Assembly: GCA_947625975.1 (NCBI GenBank)
Contig: CANQQL010000009.1
Span: forward strand, 1 to 40,647
Reading direction: 5' to 3'
Origin: an uncultured Bacilli bacterium
GTDB lineage: Bacteria; Bacillota_I; Bacilli_A; RFN20; CAG-826
Length of the DNA stretch: 40,647 nucleotides
Shown here: positions 25,671-35,323 of the stretch, one piece after another
How the letters are laid out: the number at the start of each line of letters is the position of its first letter
How positions within the stretch are numbered: position 1 is the first letter of the stretch
Translations under genes and position numbers: made by a program
Notes under the pieces: generated by a model
The model's database searches: none
The model's input: the letters and a program-made list of their open reading frames with translations, nothing else
What the model was told of the DNA's origin: nothing

Positions 25671-27080
25671 TTAAAAGTTTATAACTGCCCCAACCGAGAA
25701 GTTACTATATTCGCTTGAAGCATATAAATCACATTTACTTTCAATATTGATAGTAAAGTTATAGCCTTTTCCGGATACGGCTTTTTCATTTCCTTGATTT
25801 TTTAGCTCACGAAGTTTATTAACAAAATCATTAATTGTAAGATTATAACTTTCGGTTATGTCAAAGCGATAAAGCGGATCAGACTTAATCGCTCCTGCTT
25901 CATAATACATATTCAGATATACAATAGCATAATCACGAATATTTTCTTTTGGAAGATTATAATAATTGGTCAAAACCGAAAGCGGATCAGTTCCTGAAGA
26001 AAAAACCACTTGGAGATTGTAATTATTAGTAGAATTATTGAATGCTCCTAAGGATATGGAAAACCCGAATTTGCTAATGTCAAATGGTTCCTTTAAATTA
26101 TCAAATGCCTCTCGTGTTGATTGCAATTCGCGATAAGCATTACTGACACCGGGGTAAGCTTTTTCTTCCTCGGTCAAAGTTAAATATTTATCCTCACAAG
26201 CTTTGATTTGACTATCTTGTCCTGCATCTTTCCATTTTAATTTATCAAAAGTCGGCAAACGATAAACATCATCAATAAATGATTCTGCATGATTTCTAAT
26301 TACCTTTAACTCTTCCACACGTTGCGTTAAGGTATCCAATTTTTCTTTGGCAAGTTTCACCTCTGATTTTTCCTTGATATCATCAGGTAATTCATTATAT
26401 ATCTCGACCATTTCCGTAATTAAATCAATTTGTCCGATTGTCAGTTCTTCTTTTGTAGGCAATAAGCTTACTTTTGTACTAAACTCATAGGCAGCGTATT
26501 CTGACTCATTCATTGCCTCTAATTGATTCATTTTAAGGTTAAAGGAATCTAACTTCTCTTTGCTGGAAATAACAACTGATAAAGTCTTTGCCCCACTTGG
26601 TAAACTATCATACATTAAATTAAGTTGAACAATTAAATCTTTATCAGTTTTTAATAAAAACTCCACATCTTTAATTTTATTGACTGCATCTACAAAAGCA
26701 TAACCTGTTGTTTCAATCTCTTTTTGCGTAAGATATTCCTGGTATATTTCTAAAAATGCTTCTTTGGCTTGATCAAGCTTTTCTTTTGCTTCTTTGACTT
26801 GCGGAAGATTTTTACTATCTTCACTTAAAGAGTCATAAATAAAATAGGCACTGTCAATTAAACTCTTATGTTCTAATGTAAGTTCTTCATTAATCCAAGC
26901 TTCAAGCGACTCAATAAAAACTTTAGCTTCAAGTGGCAAATTATTTTCTAAATTAGTGCTTAACCCCTCATTTGAATTTGGCATGGTTACGCTATTTGAT
27001 AATGAGTCCGACGAGGTGTTATCACCACATCCACTTAAAAAAAGTAGTGAGGTCAACATTAAAATCATTTTCTTCTTCAT
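25671..27080 (-). CDS. Lipoprotein with tandem alpha-helical repeats
   Basis: This 469-residue lipoprotein (LSGC, Cys18) is dominated by four helical repeats of about 70 residues (about 47-330). Each is built on a pattern like F-x-x-x-V-x-x-L-P...D-x-x-x-I...Y-x-x-L-x-x-x-x-K...V-x-x-A-K-E-K-L, resembling the neighbouring 764-residue protein and the short helical module of the anchored discoidin protein. A C-terminal beta-rich domain (about 335-469) ends in YSNFSVGAVINF. I do not recognise the family. It lies between the CotH gene and the 764-residue lipoprotein, 13-14 nt from each, and starts with AAGGAGG. A structural stalk or scaffold role is inferred. Confidence 0.7.
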   Translation of the reverse strand: MKKKMILMLTSLLFLSGCGDNTSSDSLSNSVTMPNSNEGLSTNLENNLPLEAKVFIESLEAWINEELTLEHKSLIDSAYFIYDSLSEDSKNLPQVKEAKEKLDQAKEAFLEIYQEYLTQKEIETTGYAFVDAVNKIKDVEFLLKTDKDLIVQLNLMYDSLPSGAKTLSVVISSKEKLDSFNLKMNQLEAMNESEYAAYEFSTKVSLLPTKEELTIGQIDLITEMVEIYNELPDDIKEKSEVKLAKEKLDTLTQRVEELKVIRNHAESFIDDVYRLPTFDKLKWKDAGQDSQIKACEDKYLTLTEEEKAYPGVSNAYRELQSTREAFDNLKEPFDISKFGFSISLGAFNNSTNNYNLQVVFSSGTDPLSVLTNYYNLPKENIRDYAIVYLNMYYEAGAIKSDPLYRFDITESYNLTINDFVNKLRELKNQGNEKAVSGKGYNFTINIESKCDLYASSEYSNFSVGAVINF

Positions 27081-27092
27081 AAAATTTCCTCC

Positions 27093-28868
27093 TTAGAAAA
27101 TACTGTCTAAATAATTAAAACGATTTTCTAGCCATTTTTTTAAATAAACACAAGCATCTAGCTGACTATGCATATTATAAACATCACTCGTATGATAGGT
27201 GTGTTGTGAAGTACCTAACACCTGCCATTTTTGATAGTTTCGTTCAAAATCATTTGCATATGTTCGAGAGATATCTTCAATCTGTCTTAACATATAATCA
27301 AATACTCCACTTTTTGTGAAAAGATCAAAATATTCATGCATTAAGCTTTCAAAGAAATCAGTTCTTGATAGTAAAAATAGCCAAGGATTCATATGATCCA
27401 TAAAAACACTATTATAACGATGATTAGTTTCATAACAAAATCCGTTAGCATTACCACTCGACCAATCGAAATCCCATGGTGCGCCAAAAGTTAATTTATT
27501 GAATTTAGCATTCATAGAAAAATCCACGTACATATAAAAACTCGAGAAACCTACATCAATGTCACACATTATTTCTTCTAAAAGATAAAGGCGCATCAAG
27601 GAATCGATATTGATTACACTATTAATCACATCATAGCTATTTGTAAAATCAGAGACTACCACATCATGATTTTCATCTATCGTACAATACTCTCCCTTTA
27701 TTGCGGCACGATATAGAACATCATAAACATTTTTTAAATATTTTTCGATATATTGCAGTTGTTCATTACTATAAAGATCACTTTTAACAGAATAATTTCT
27801 TGTCGGAATTTTATTTATTACGCCATTAGAATCTGTAGCGGTATATGAAGCACCATTAATTTCAAAAGATGCACCATCTTTATATTCATCAAGTTCAAGC
27901 AAATAACCAATATTTAAATTAGTTTCATTGAGCATGGGCTCATAAATTTCCACACGATGTTTATTAACTTGCTGTTGCTCGGCTAAAAGATATACTCCAT
28001 TAAAAATATTATTAATGTAAAGATTTACGTGCTGGAAATCACTTGAATAATAACCTTTATTGTCTAAAAGAGAATCCCCAAGCATAAAGGCAGAAGCATT
28101 TCTCAGCATCGAATAATCATAAAATTCCGCTAACAAAACCCAATTTTTAGCTTTATCATCATCATTCAATCCTAATAAGTTTTGTTTAACATCAAACTTT
28201 AAACGATATGGTTTTTTACTTGCCTCCAGTGTTCCATTACCCCGCAAACGTACTCCGGCATTTATATTGCTCAACAAGTATTGGCTCGCACAATTTGAGA
28301 CATCAATTGTCGCCGGTGTATATAAATCTTTTGAATAAATACCGGCACTATCTAAAGTATGAATATCAATTCGCGGAAAGCCTTGGTAAGAAACAACACT
28401 TAAATATGCCTGCTTTGTCTCGATAAGATTGTTTTCGACATCTATAAATTTGGCAATTGCTAAATTAGTTCCAATCTGTGTTCTGCGATTATTCTCGTAT
28501 TCTACCGTTACACCTTTAGGTAACAAGCCACTGATTGTCAACACTTTTTCTTGACCGCTATATTGATATGTTTGATCTTTAAATTCTACTTCACTTAAAT
28601 CATAATAAGTTATTATTTCTTGATAATTATCATCTTGACAATGTCTTTCTTTTTTTCCGGTATGAAATAGATCAGCTTCTTCAATTACTGTCCACTCCGT
28701 TAAACTATGGGTATGTGGACGCGGAGGTTTAGTAGATGAAACACTCGAAGTTTCACTTGAAGAAAGATTAGTTGAAGTGGAAGGCAAATTCATGCTTGCT
28801 GAAACATCACTAGCACAACTAGCGAGAATAAATACTAAAGCCATAAAAATTCCCTTTTTAAACTTCAT
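27093..28868 (-). CDS. CotH-family kinase lipoprotein
   Basis: From ATG 28868 (AAAGGAG upstream; a longer frame from 28937 would lack the signal at its start) the product is 591 residues with lipoprotein Cys18. A Ser/Thr-rich linker (24-48), a His/Cys segment (51-78) and an MBG-like beta domain (about 93-158) precede the CotH kinase domain (about 165-590): GVRLRGNGT (205-213), KKPYRLKF (218-225), WVLLAEFYDYSMLRN (243-257) and the metal-site APWDFDW (463-469). CotH of Bacillus spores is an atypical kinase that phosphorylates serines of coat proteins. Here the enzyme would be anchored outside the cell. It follows the vWA membrane-protein genes by 4 nt. Its substrate is unknown; Ser-rich lipoprotein linkers nearby are candidates. 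Confidence 0.88.
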   Translation of the reverse strand: MKFKKGIFMALVFILASCASDVSASMNLPSTSTNLSSSETSSVSSTKPPRPHTHSLTEWTVIEEADLFHTGKKERHCQDDNYQEIITYYDLSEVEFKDQTYQYSGQEKVLTISGLLPKGVTVEYENNRRTQIGTNLAIAKFIDVENNLIETKQAYLSVVSYQGFPRIDIHTLDSAGIYSKDLYTPATIDVSNCASQYLLSNINAGVRLRGNGTLEASKKPYRLKFDVKQNLLGLNDDDKAKNWVLLAEFYDYSMLRNASAFMLGDSLLDNKGYYSSDFQHVNLYINNIFNGVYLLAEQQQVNKHRVEIYEPMLNETNLNIGYLLELDEYKDGASFEINGASYTATDSNGVINKIPTRNYSVKSDLYSNEQLQYIEKYLKNVYDVLYRAAIKGEYCTIDENHDVVVSDFTNSYDVINSVINIDSLMRLYLLEEIMCDIDVGFSSFYMYVDFSMNAKFNKLTFGAPWDFDWSSGNANGFCYETNHRYNSVFMDHMNPWLFLLSRTDFFESLMHEYFDLFTKSGVFDYMLRQIEDISRTYANDFERNYQKWQVLGTSQHTYHTSDVYNMHSQLDACVYLKKWLENRFNYLDSIF

Positions 28869-28872
28869 GTTA

Positions 28873-31500
28873 TTACTCCTTTGCTTCTTTTTTTCTAAAC
28901 CATTCATGTGGCCATTTAAAATTAAATTTTCGCACAATTATATCTAATAAAAATAAGATAAGCGCCATTATCATCATTGTTGGGGTAGGATCAATTACAT
29001 ATTCATCATAAATAACTTCATCATTAAGTATATCATCATTTAACGTATAAAGTTTACCTTTTCCATTACTAGCTAATTTTTGAGCAAAATCTACACAATC
29101 CTTGGTATCTTTGAAAAAATTGAACTCTTCAGAATATGAAAATGACACATAGCTTACTTCGGTCGTAACTTTGGCTCCAATAATTTTACTGACTTCGATT
29201 TTATATATACCAGCTTGAGAGCCAAAATCCGGAATAAGTGAAGAGTAAACACTTGCCGCCGTTTGCGGAACATCGACCGTTTTAGTAGTTTTATCCGGAT
29301 AAGTAATTTTTGCCTTAATATTTCCACTTTCTCCTAGTGAAGGAGTGTTAACTACCAAAATATTTTGGAAATTTTTACGATTAAATTGTATTGATAGTTC
29401 GTTTCTAGTTACGGAAGTAGTCAAAAGATTATCAATGATATTTTTAATAAATTTTGTTCCACGTTCATCCGTAAAATATTCACTTGACCAAGTTCCACTT
29501 AAATCACTCATAAAGGAGGCAACTTTCCCACCTTTAATATGATTTTGTTCATAAACCCATTCAACATATAATGCATCGTTATTAGCTTGTAAAACTACCA
29601 TTGCTTGGCTCTTACTTGTTACCCCAATATAGCCACCTAAATTCGGCAAGGTAGTAATCCCACGCATTACGGCAGTATGAGATTTAATAATTGGACGAAT
29701 AGTTCCTTCATTGATATAACTGGTTTGTAAACTTTTTGTTTCCTCAACCATTATATTTTGAAGTTCACTAGCTTGGGAGACCTTATAAAAATTACCCCCT
29801 CCGATATTCGCCATTCTTTCTAATTCGCTAGCATCTAAGTCATTACCAATTGCAATTGTCGAACAGGTAATTCCTTTTTGAAACATTCCGGCTACATAAG
29901 TGGTATATCCTGTATCATTGGAAGTTCCATCCGACATGAAAATTACATGTTTAATATCTGTCTTGTCATAACTTTGCATTTGACGATTTGTTTCTTCTAA
30001 AGCACGGCGATAATAGGTACCGGTGGCATTTTGTATACGATCAACTGCTGCCAGAATATCCGCTTGTTTTGTTAATGGTGTCATGGGTATTTCCACCGTG
30101 GGATTCGTATTAAAAGAAATTACCCCAGCATAATCTCCATTCCGCATTGACTTAATACTTTCTTTGACAGCATCTTTAGCCACTTCCAAGCGATTTTTAT
30201 TGCTACCTGGCATGGTACTTTGTACCATACTACCACTTGCATCAACTACAAACATTACACCAATCGGAGCCATATTATCTTTTTCCATGGTAATTGGTAA
30301 AACATCTTCAAAAGCTGTTCCGCTCATACCACCATTATAGTAAGTATTTGTACCACCAGTAGTTAATAAATTACCGCCATTTGCAACATATGACTGAATT
30401 GTTGTATCGAAATTTAAAGGAAGATTATTAACCGCTACGTTCATTAAAACAACTTCTTTATAATCTTCTAAGACTACTTCCATAGAGTTACTGGCATTTA
30501 TAACATCAACCAAATAACCATTATCCGATAAGAAGTTTTCTAATTTTGCACTTTCTGATCCGGTTCCATCAATAAGAAGAATTTTATTATCCAAGGTAAT
30601 ATTCACATTTGTATAATAGATATTATTTTCAGGATTTGTATCATTTTCACATTCTATTTCTGCAACTATCGTATATTCTTTTGTTTCTGTAAAGGTATAG
30701 GTAAATTCTACACTTGTTTCCTGTTCACTTAGAAATACTTGTTTTGTTTCAAGGTTAAAATCATTGATTTTGAATTTAACATTAACGACAGTGTTTGTGC
30801 TACTTTCCAAAATAACTGCAAATGTGGTTGTTTCATTTAACAATACATTTTCAGGTTTATCAATTCGCGAAATTTGAACTTCATTTTCGATTGGTTCATT
30901 ATCAAAAATCAAGGTATCAATTTGATACAAATCACCAGATATTTCGCTAGCCTTAAGTAAGGCATTACCATCAGTTTCTAAGCCATCAGTTAAAACAACA
31001 ATTCTTCCTCCTCGATCTTTTAATATATCCTGAACATAATTTATAGCTTGTTCAATATTTGTGGCATCATCTTTAACTTGTAAACGACTATTAATATAGT
31101 TTTCATAGACATTTTGATAGTTATTGCTTAACTTTGAAACATATTCACAATCATTTCCGAAAGTAACAATTCCCACTCGACTTTTCGAATCACTTTCTTC
31201 TAATATATTTTTAATATAATTATCAACTTTTTGTTTGGAATTAACACTGCTACGCGACACATCAACTAAAATAATTGTGTCACTTGATTTTAAATCATCC
31301 TTTTTAACTATCTTTAAATCAGCACATGTCAAAGCAATTAACACAATAATTGCCGAGTGTAAAACTAAAGAAACAATTTTACTTCGAACACGTCTTCGAC
31401 TTTTTTTCAAGCGAAAATATGGTATAAGCGATAAAATAATCGCAGGAATAATGAGAAGTAAAATCCATGCGTTTGCAAATTCAAAACTAGTATTGCTCAC
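28873..31500 (-). CDS. BatB/BatA-like membrane protein with two von Willebrand A domains
   Basis: This 875-residue protein has two N-terminal membrane helices (about 10-28 and 42-60), a first vWA domain with DVSRS (80-84), an Ig-like section (about 210-300), a class I amidotransferase-like section (about 305-400, ILLIDGTGSES, GGNLLTTGG) and a second vWA domain with the full MIDAS DASGS (420-424). A C-terminal helix (about 838-855) ends in a basic tail. The GTG start at 31500 follows GGGGGG and overlaps the previous gene by 14 nt. Large two-vWA proteins of this type occur beside MoxR and DUF58 genes. The first site is DxSRS, which still keeps the DxSxS pattern. Confidence 0.85.
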   Translation of the reverse strand: MSNTSFEFANAWILLLIIPAIILSLIPYFRLKKSRRRVRSKIVSLVLHSAIIVLIALTCADLKIVKKDDLKSSDTIILVDVSRSSVNSKQKVDNYIKNILEESDSKSRVGIVTFGNDCEYVSKLSNNYQNVYENYINSRLQVKDDATNIEQAINYVQDILKDRGGRIVVLTDGLETDGNALLKASEISGDLYQIDTLIFDNEPIENEVQISRIDKPENVLLNETTTFAVILESSTNTVVNVKFKINDFNLETKQVFLSEQETSVEFTYTFTETKEYTIVAEIECENDTNPENNIYYTNVNITLDNKILLIDGTGSESAKLENFLSDNGYLVDVINASNSMEVVLEDYKEVVLMNVAVNNLPLNFDTTIQSYVANGGNLLTTGGTNTYYNGGMSGTAFEDVLPITMEKDNMAPIGVMFVVDASGSMVQSTMPGSNKNRLEVAKDAVKESIKSMRNGDYAGVISFNTNPTVEIPMTPLTKQADILAAVDRIQNATGTYYRRALEETNRQMQSYDKTDIKHVIFMSDGTSNDTGYTTYVAGMFQKGITCSTIAIGNDLDASELERMANIGGGNFYKVSQASELQNIMVEETKSLQTSYINEGTIRPIIKSHTAVMRGITTLPNLGGYIGVTSKSQAMVVLQANNDALYVEWVYEQNHIKGGKVASFMSDLSGTWSSEYFTDERGTKFIKNIIDNLLTTSVTRNELSIQFNRKNFQNILVVNTPSLGESGNIKAKITYPDKTTKTVDVPQTAASVYSSLIPDFGSQAGIYKIEVSKIIGAKVTTEVSYVSFSYSEEFNFFKDTKDCVDFAQKLASNGKGKLYTLNDDILNDEVIYDEYVIDPTPTMMIMALILFLLDIIVRKFNFKWPHEWFRKKEAKE

Positions 31501-33349
31501 GATATTGCACCCCCCATTCTATAACTACTAAAACAAAAAGGGCGATTGCAAAATATTTGGCTAAACTTGCATAGTCAAAAGCATTCGCACCGGGAGTACC
31601 TTCGATTCCTAATTCTAAATTGACATACTTGTCCAATGCTAAAAATGGACGAGTATAGCGATAGTCACTTTCATTCTTTGGTGTTTTAACAAAAATTTTA
31701 TCAATAATAGTCTTTCCGTTATCTAACAGTTGCTTAATTTCATAAACGCCCGGTTTATCTAATTCAACTTCGATAGTCTCTTTATAACTGATTTCGTTCA
31801 TTATGATTTTATCCGCAAAAAATAATTCTTCTGTTCGCGGTTTAGCGTTAATTATAACTTTGTCGCCCACATTATAAATTCCTTTTTCCGTCGTAGAAGA
31901 AACACTATACTTTAACAAGTTTTTTACAAGCATGACAAAATTCATAGTAATCGGCAAATTTGTGTAATGAATATCCGTAGCTAAAATTACGATTTTGGCA
32001 TGCTTATATTCACCCACTAGCAATATTGGATGTCCATTTACCTCTAGTAACACATCAAAATCATCATAGTTTTCAATAACACGAATCTGTGTCGCTTCAA
32101 TCGTGGATGGTGTGACATAATCTAAAATACTTTTTAATTTCGTATTATTAGTACTCACAGCACTCATGGTATAAGAGCCTGAAAGAGTGCCACCCACTTG
32201 CAAATTTAAATTAGGTATTGCTCCGGTTGGATTTATAAACCATACTGAGCCATCAATAGGTAACTTTTTCGGAACATAACTATCAAAAATATATAATTCC
32301 TTTTCTTCAAATACGATATCTTTCTCTTCTTTTGGAGTAAAAATATTTACTTTTTCCGAGGCATTCAGCGCACTTGAAAAGAAATTATTGGCGACACCCA
32401 CTAATTCGACAGAATGCAAAATATCATCGTGATTTTGTTCATAATATTGATTGTCACTTGTCAAACTGTCATTAATTAATTTATTTTCGCTATCTAAAAT
32501 TTCAAAACTTATATTTTTATAATCAAAAATTGCAAGATTTTCAAAAACAATATCTTTTACTTCGTTTCCCTCTAAGCTTATATTTTTAATTTCTTTTATT
32601 TCTTCGTTGACACTTAATTTTAAATTAATATTAGTGCTTCTATTATAATTTCCTAACTTAACTGTAAATTTATATTGACCATCAATAAATTCTTTATTTA
32701 CATCTAAAATCGCTATATTCCACTCTGATTTTGAAAAATCAATAACATTAACATATCCCGTATTTTCATATTGACAATCCGTATAAAAATATACAACTGT
32801 GGAAGGATTTTCATCAATAATCGAATTTGCAAGTTTTAAAGATTCATCAAAATTACATTCGGTATATGTGGCTTCAACATTTAATAAAGAATATTTTATC
32901 AAAGACACTGAAGATTCTCTTCTTACTAAATAAGTTGGCTCCTCACTACCCAAAATAATTGTTAGTCTATTTTTCTCACTAACACTGGCTAAATCACGTT
33001 CAATTTGTTTAATTGCCCGATCAAATCGCGTTTCATTTCCGACATTAGATTGCATACTATATGACACATCTAAAATAATTGCCTTTTCAACTTCGCTACC
33101 TTGCACTCTTGTGACCGGTTGAATTAGTACGGTGGTAATCAATCCTATCACGCATATTTGGATTAATAATAATAAAGATTTTTGTAGCCATTCTAAGGGC
33201 ATTTTTCTTCGGCGATATTTTAAACTTAGCTTCCAAACAAAAGTGGAAGTAATATTTCGCTTTTGATAACGTGGTTTTATAATATAAATAATAATTAAAG
33301 CCGGAATGCCAATTAAAGCTAAAAGACCAAGAGGTAATAATATTTCCAT
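31487..33349 (-). CDS. BatA-like membrane protein with vWA domain
   Basis: This 620-residue protein begins with the BatA/aerotolerance N-terminal region (two helices, about 5-25 and 56-78, joined by KRNITSTFVWKLSLKYRRRKMP). It then has a vWA domain with MIDAS DVSYS (94-98), a long extracellular beta-rich region and a final helix (about 593-612) with a short tail. ATG and the previous stop overlap in TAATG, with AGGGGG upstream. It is the usual third partner after MoxR and DUF58, thought to assemble membrane complexes with the ATPase. In this window the operon also makes surface lipoproteins, which is unusual. Confidence 0.87.
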   Translation of the reverse strand: MEILLPLGLLALIGIPALIIIYIIKPRYQKRNITSTFVWKLSLKYRRRKMPLEWLQKSLLLLIQICVIGLITTVLIQPVTRVQGSEVEKAIILDVSYSMQSNVGNETRFDRAIKQIERDLASVSEKNRLTIILGSEEPTYLVRRESSVSLIKYSLLNVEATYTECNFDESLKLANSIIDENPSTVVYFYTDCQYENTGYVNVIDFSKSEWNIAILDVNKEFIDGQYKFTVKLGNYNRSTNINLKLSVNEEIKEIKNISLEGNEVKDIVFENLAIFDYKNISFEILDSENKLINDSLTSDNQYYEQNHDDILHSVELVGVANNFFSSALNASEKVNIFTPKEEKDIVFEEKELYIFDSYVPKKLPIDGSVWFINPTGAIPNLNLQVGGTLSGSYTMSAVSTNNTKLKSILDYVTPSTIEATQIRVIENYDDFDVLLEVNGHPILLVGEYKHAKIVILATDIHYTNLPITMNFVMLVKNLLKYSVSSTTEKGIYNVGDKVIINAKPRTEELFFADKIIMNEISYKETIEVELDKPGVYEIKQLLDNGKTIIDKIFVKTPKNESDYRYTRPFLALDKYVNLELGIEGTPGANAFDYASLAKYFAIALFVLVVIEWGVQYREQY

Positions 33350-34248
33350 TACTTAATTACCCCCTTAGTATATAATTGCTCTAAAAGCAGTTTTTCAATA
33401 TTGTCATTACTTGTCAAAAACAAATAATCTACACCCCGCGAAGCACAAAATTTTTTAATATCCTCTAAATAATCTTTCATTGCTTCCTGATAAGCCTCAT
33501 AAGCACCACGAGTAATATTGATTTTTAAACTTTTATCAATTTCCGAATCCATTTCTTCTGAATCGGTTAATATATTTCTGCCATTGTAACTGGGATTTAA
33601 TTCGTCGATAGATAATATTTGCACCAGCATTACTTCTCTTTTATTGTATAAAAGATAGTCAATCGCGGATTTAAAGTTACTTTCTGTTAAAAAATCAGAA
33701 ATGATGACTGTGAGACCATCACTATGTCCATTATTCGGTGAACTTTTAATAGCCTTATCAATATCGACTTCACCAGAAAATTTAATATTTTCCAATTCAT
33801 CTAAAGATCGATAAAAGGCATCTTTGCCACATATTACGCCAAATTTGTCGATTGAATTTTTTCCATACATGAATTTATAAGAAATCTTATCCATATTTTG
33901 GATGGAAATAAATCCAAGTGCCGCCATTACTTTTATTGCTGTTTCACTTTTCTTTGATCCTTCAAAGTTCATCGAGGATGAACAATCAAGATAAAATTGC
34001 ATGTGCATTTGTCTTTCATCGACAAAAAGTTTAATGAAATATTTTTCAAAGCGACTAAAAAGATTCCAGTCAATTCTCCGGATATCATCACCGAGAACAT
34101 ATTCTCGGAAATCCGCGAATTCAACTGTACTGCCGTATGATGAAGTCTTATGATTTCCACCAAAATATCCTTTCATCAATCCCTTCATATTTAGAGAAAT
34201 AGCTTCTAATTGAGAGATGAATTCATCGCTTATAATATTTCTTTTCAT
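33349..34248 (-). CDS. DUF58 domain protein, MoxR partner
   Basis: This 299-residue protein shows the DUF58 signature YVLGDDIRRIDWNLFSR (50-66) and a vWA-type metal site DCSSS (88-92). Such proteins are cytoplasmic partners of MoxR AAA+ ATPases and are found beside Bat-type membrane proteins. It is 11 nt after the MoxR gene, whose 3' end holds an AAAGGA. Its terminus ends in YTKGVIK and overlaps the BatA-like start by 1 nt. Confidence 0.92.
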   Translation of the reverse strand: MKRNIISDEFISQLEAISLNMKGLMKGYFGGNHKTSSYGSTVEFADFREYVLGDDIRRIDWNLFSRFEKYFIKLFVDERQMHMQFYLDCSSSMNFEGSKKSETAIKVMAALGFISIQNMDKISYKFMYGKNSIDKFGVICGKDAFYRSLDELENIKFSGEVDIDKAIKSSPNNGHSDGLTVIISDFLTESNFKSAIDYLLYNKREVMLVQILSIDELNPSYNGRNILTDSEEMDSEIDKSLKINITRGAYEAYQEAMKDYLEDIKKFCASRGVDYLFLTSNDNIEKLLLEQLYTKGVIK

Positions 34249-34258
34249 AATTTATTGA

Positions 34259-35311
34259 TTATTTTCTAAATAATCCTTTTTTAATTTTTTTATTATCTTC
34301 TTCGTTATTTGTGTCAACTGAACCAGGATTTAATTCTTGAATAATCATTTTTATTACATCATCGGTCGTAATATGCTCTGTAATTGCTTCAAAATTCAAT
34401 TTAATACGATGACGTAAAATTGGATATGCAAGCGTGTTTAAATCATCATAAGATACATTAAATCTTCCACACATCAAGGCACGAACTTTCGCCGCGGTAA
34501 TTAGAGCTTGACCGGCCCGAGGTGAAGCCCCGAATCTTAAATATTTAACACTGGCTTTAGCAGGTTTTTCACTTTCCGGTTGAGTAGCAATAACTAAATC
34601 CATTGCATAGTCCAAAACATCATTGGCAACCGGAATTGTTTTTGCAATCTCTCGCATTTCGAGCAATTCTTTGGCATTACATGCTACTTCCGCGGTTTCC
34701 TCCATTGTCTTCTGCGTCATATTAACTATATCTTTTAATTCAGTTTTATTTGGATAAGTTACTATTAATTTAAACATAAAACGATCCATTTGCGCTTCTG
34801 GTAATGGATATGTACCATCTTGTTCTATGGGATTTTGGGTAGCAAGAACAAAAAACGGATCGTCTAATTTTCTTGACACGCCCATGACTGTCACAGTATG
34901 TTCTTGCATCGCTTCTAAAAGAGAACTCTGTGTTTTTGGCGTTGCACGGTTAATTTCATCCGCTAAAATAATACTGCTAAAGATAGGACCAGGCTGGAAA
35001 CTAAATTTCGAATTTCCCTGGTCATCTTTTACAATTATATTAGTACCTGTAACATCAGCAGGCATTAAATCAGGGGTAAATTGAATTCTTGCAAAAGGAA
35101 GATCAAAGACTCTACCTAAAGAACGAACAAGACGAGTTTTACCAACTCCCGGAACGCCCTCCAATAAGACATTTCCGCCTGCAATCATTGCAATTACTGT
35201 ACCATATACAACTTCTTTTTGCCCAACAACATCTCTTTCAATTTGGGAAAAAATGTTATCACACTTTTTTTTAAAATTCTCTAAATCTTTTTCATTAAGT
35301 TCTTTTGTCAT
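34259..35311 (-). CDS. MoxR-family AAA+ ATPase
   Basis: This 350-residue protein has Walker A GVPGVGKT (52-59), Walker B IILADEINR (114-122), sensor 1 Asn160 in ATQNP and the arginine finger region EAQMDRF (172-178), with the MoxR lid domain FGASPRAGQAL. MoxR ATPases are chaperone-like machines that remodel or activate partner proteins carrying vWA domains. The next three genes encode vWA/DUF58 partners. AGGAG is present upstream and the gap to the preceding membrane protein gene is 12 nt. Confidence 0.94.
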   Translation of the reverse strand: MTKELNEKDLENFKKKCDNIFSQIERDVVGQKEVVYGTVIAMIAGGNVLLEGVPGVGKTRLVRSLGRVFDLPFARIQFTPDLMPADVTGTNIIVKDDQGNSKFSFQPGPIFSSIILADEINRATPKTQSSLLEAMQEHTVTVMGVSRKLDDPFFVLATQNPIEQDGTYPLPEAQMDRFMFKLIVTYPNKTELKDIVNMTQKTMEETAEVACNAKELLEMREIAKTIPVANDVLDYAMDLVIATQPESEKPAKASVKYLRFGASPRAGQALITAAKVRALMCGRFNVSYDDLNTLAYPILRHRIKLNFEAITEHITTDDVIKMIIQELNPGSVDTNNEEDNKKIKKGLFRK

Positions 35312-35323
35312 TCCTTTTTACTC

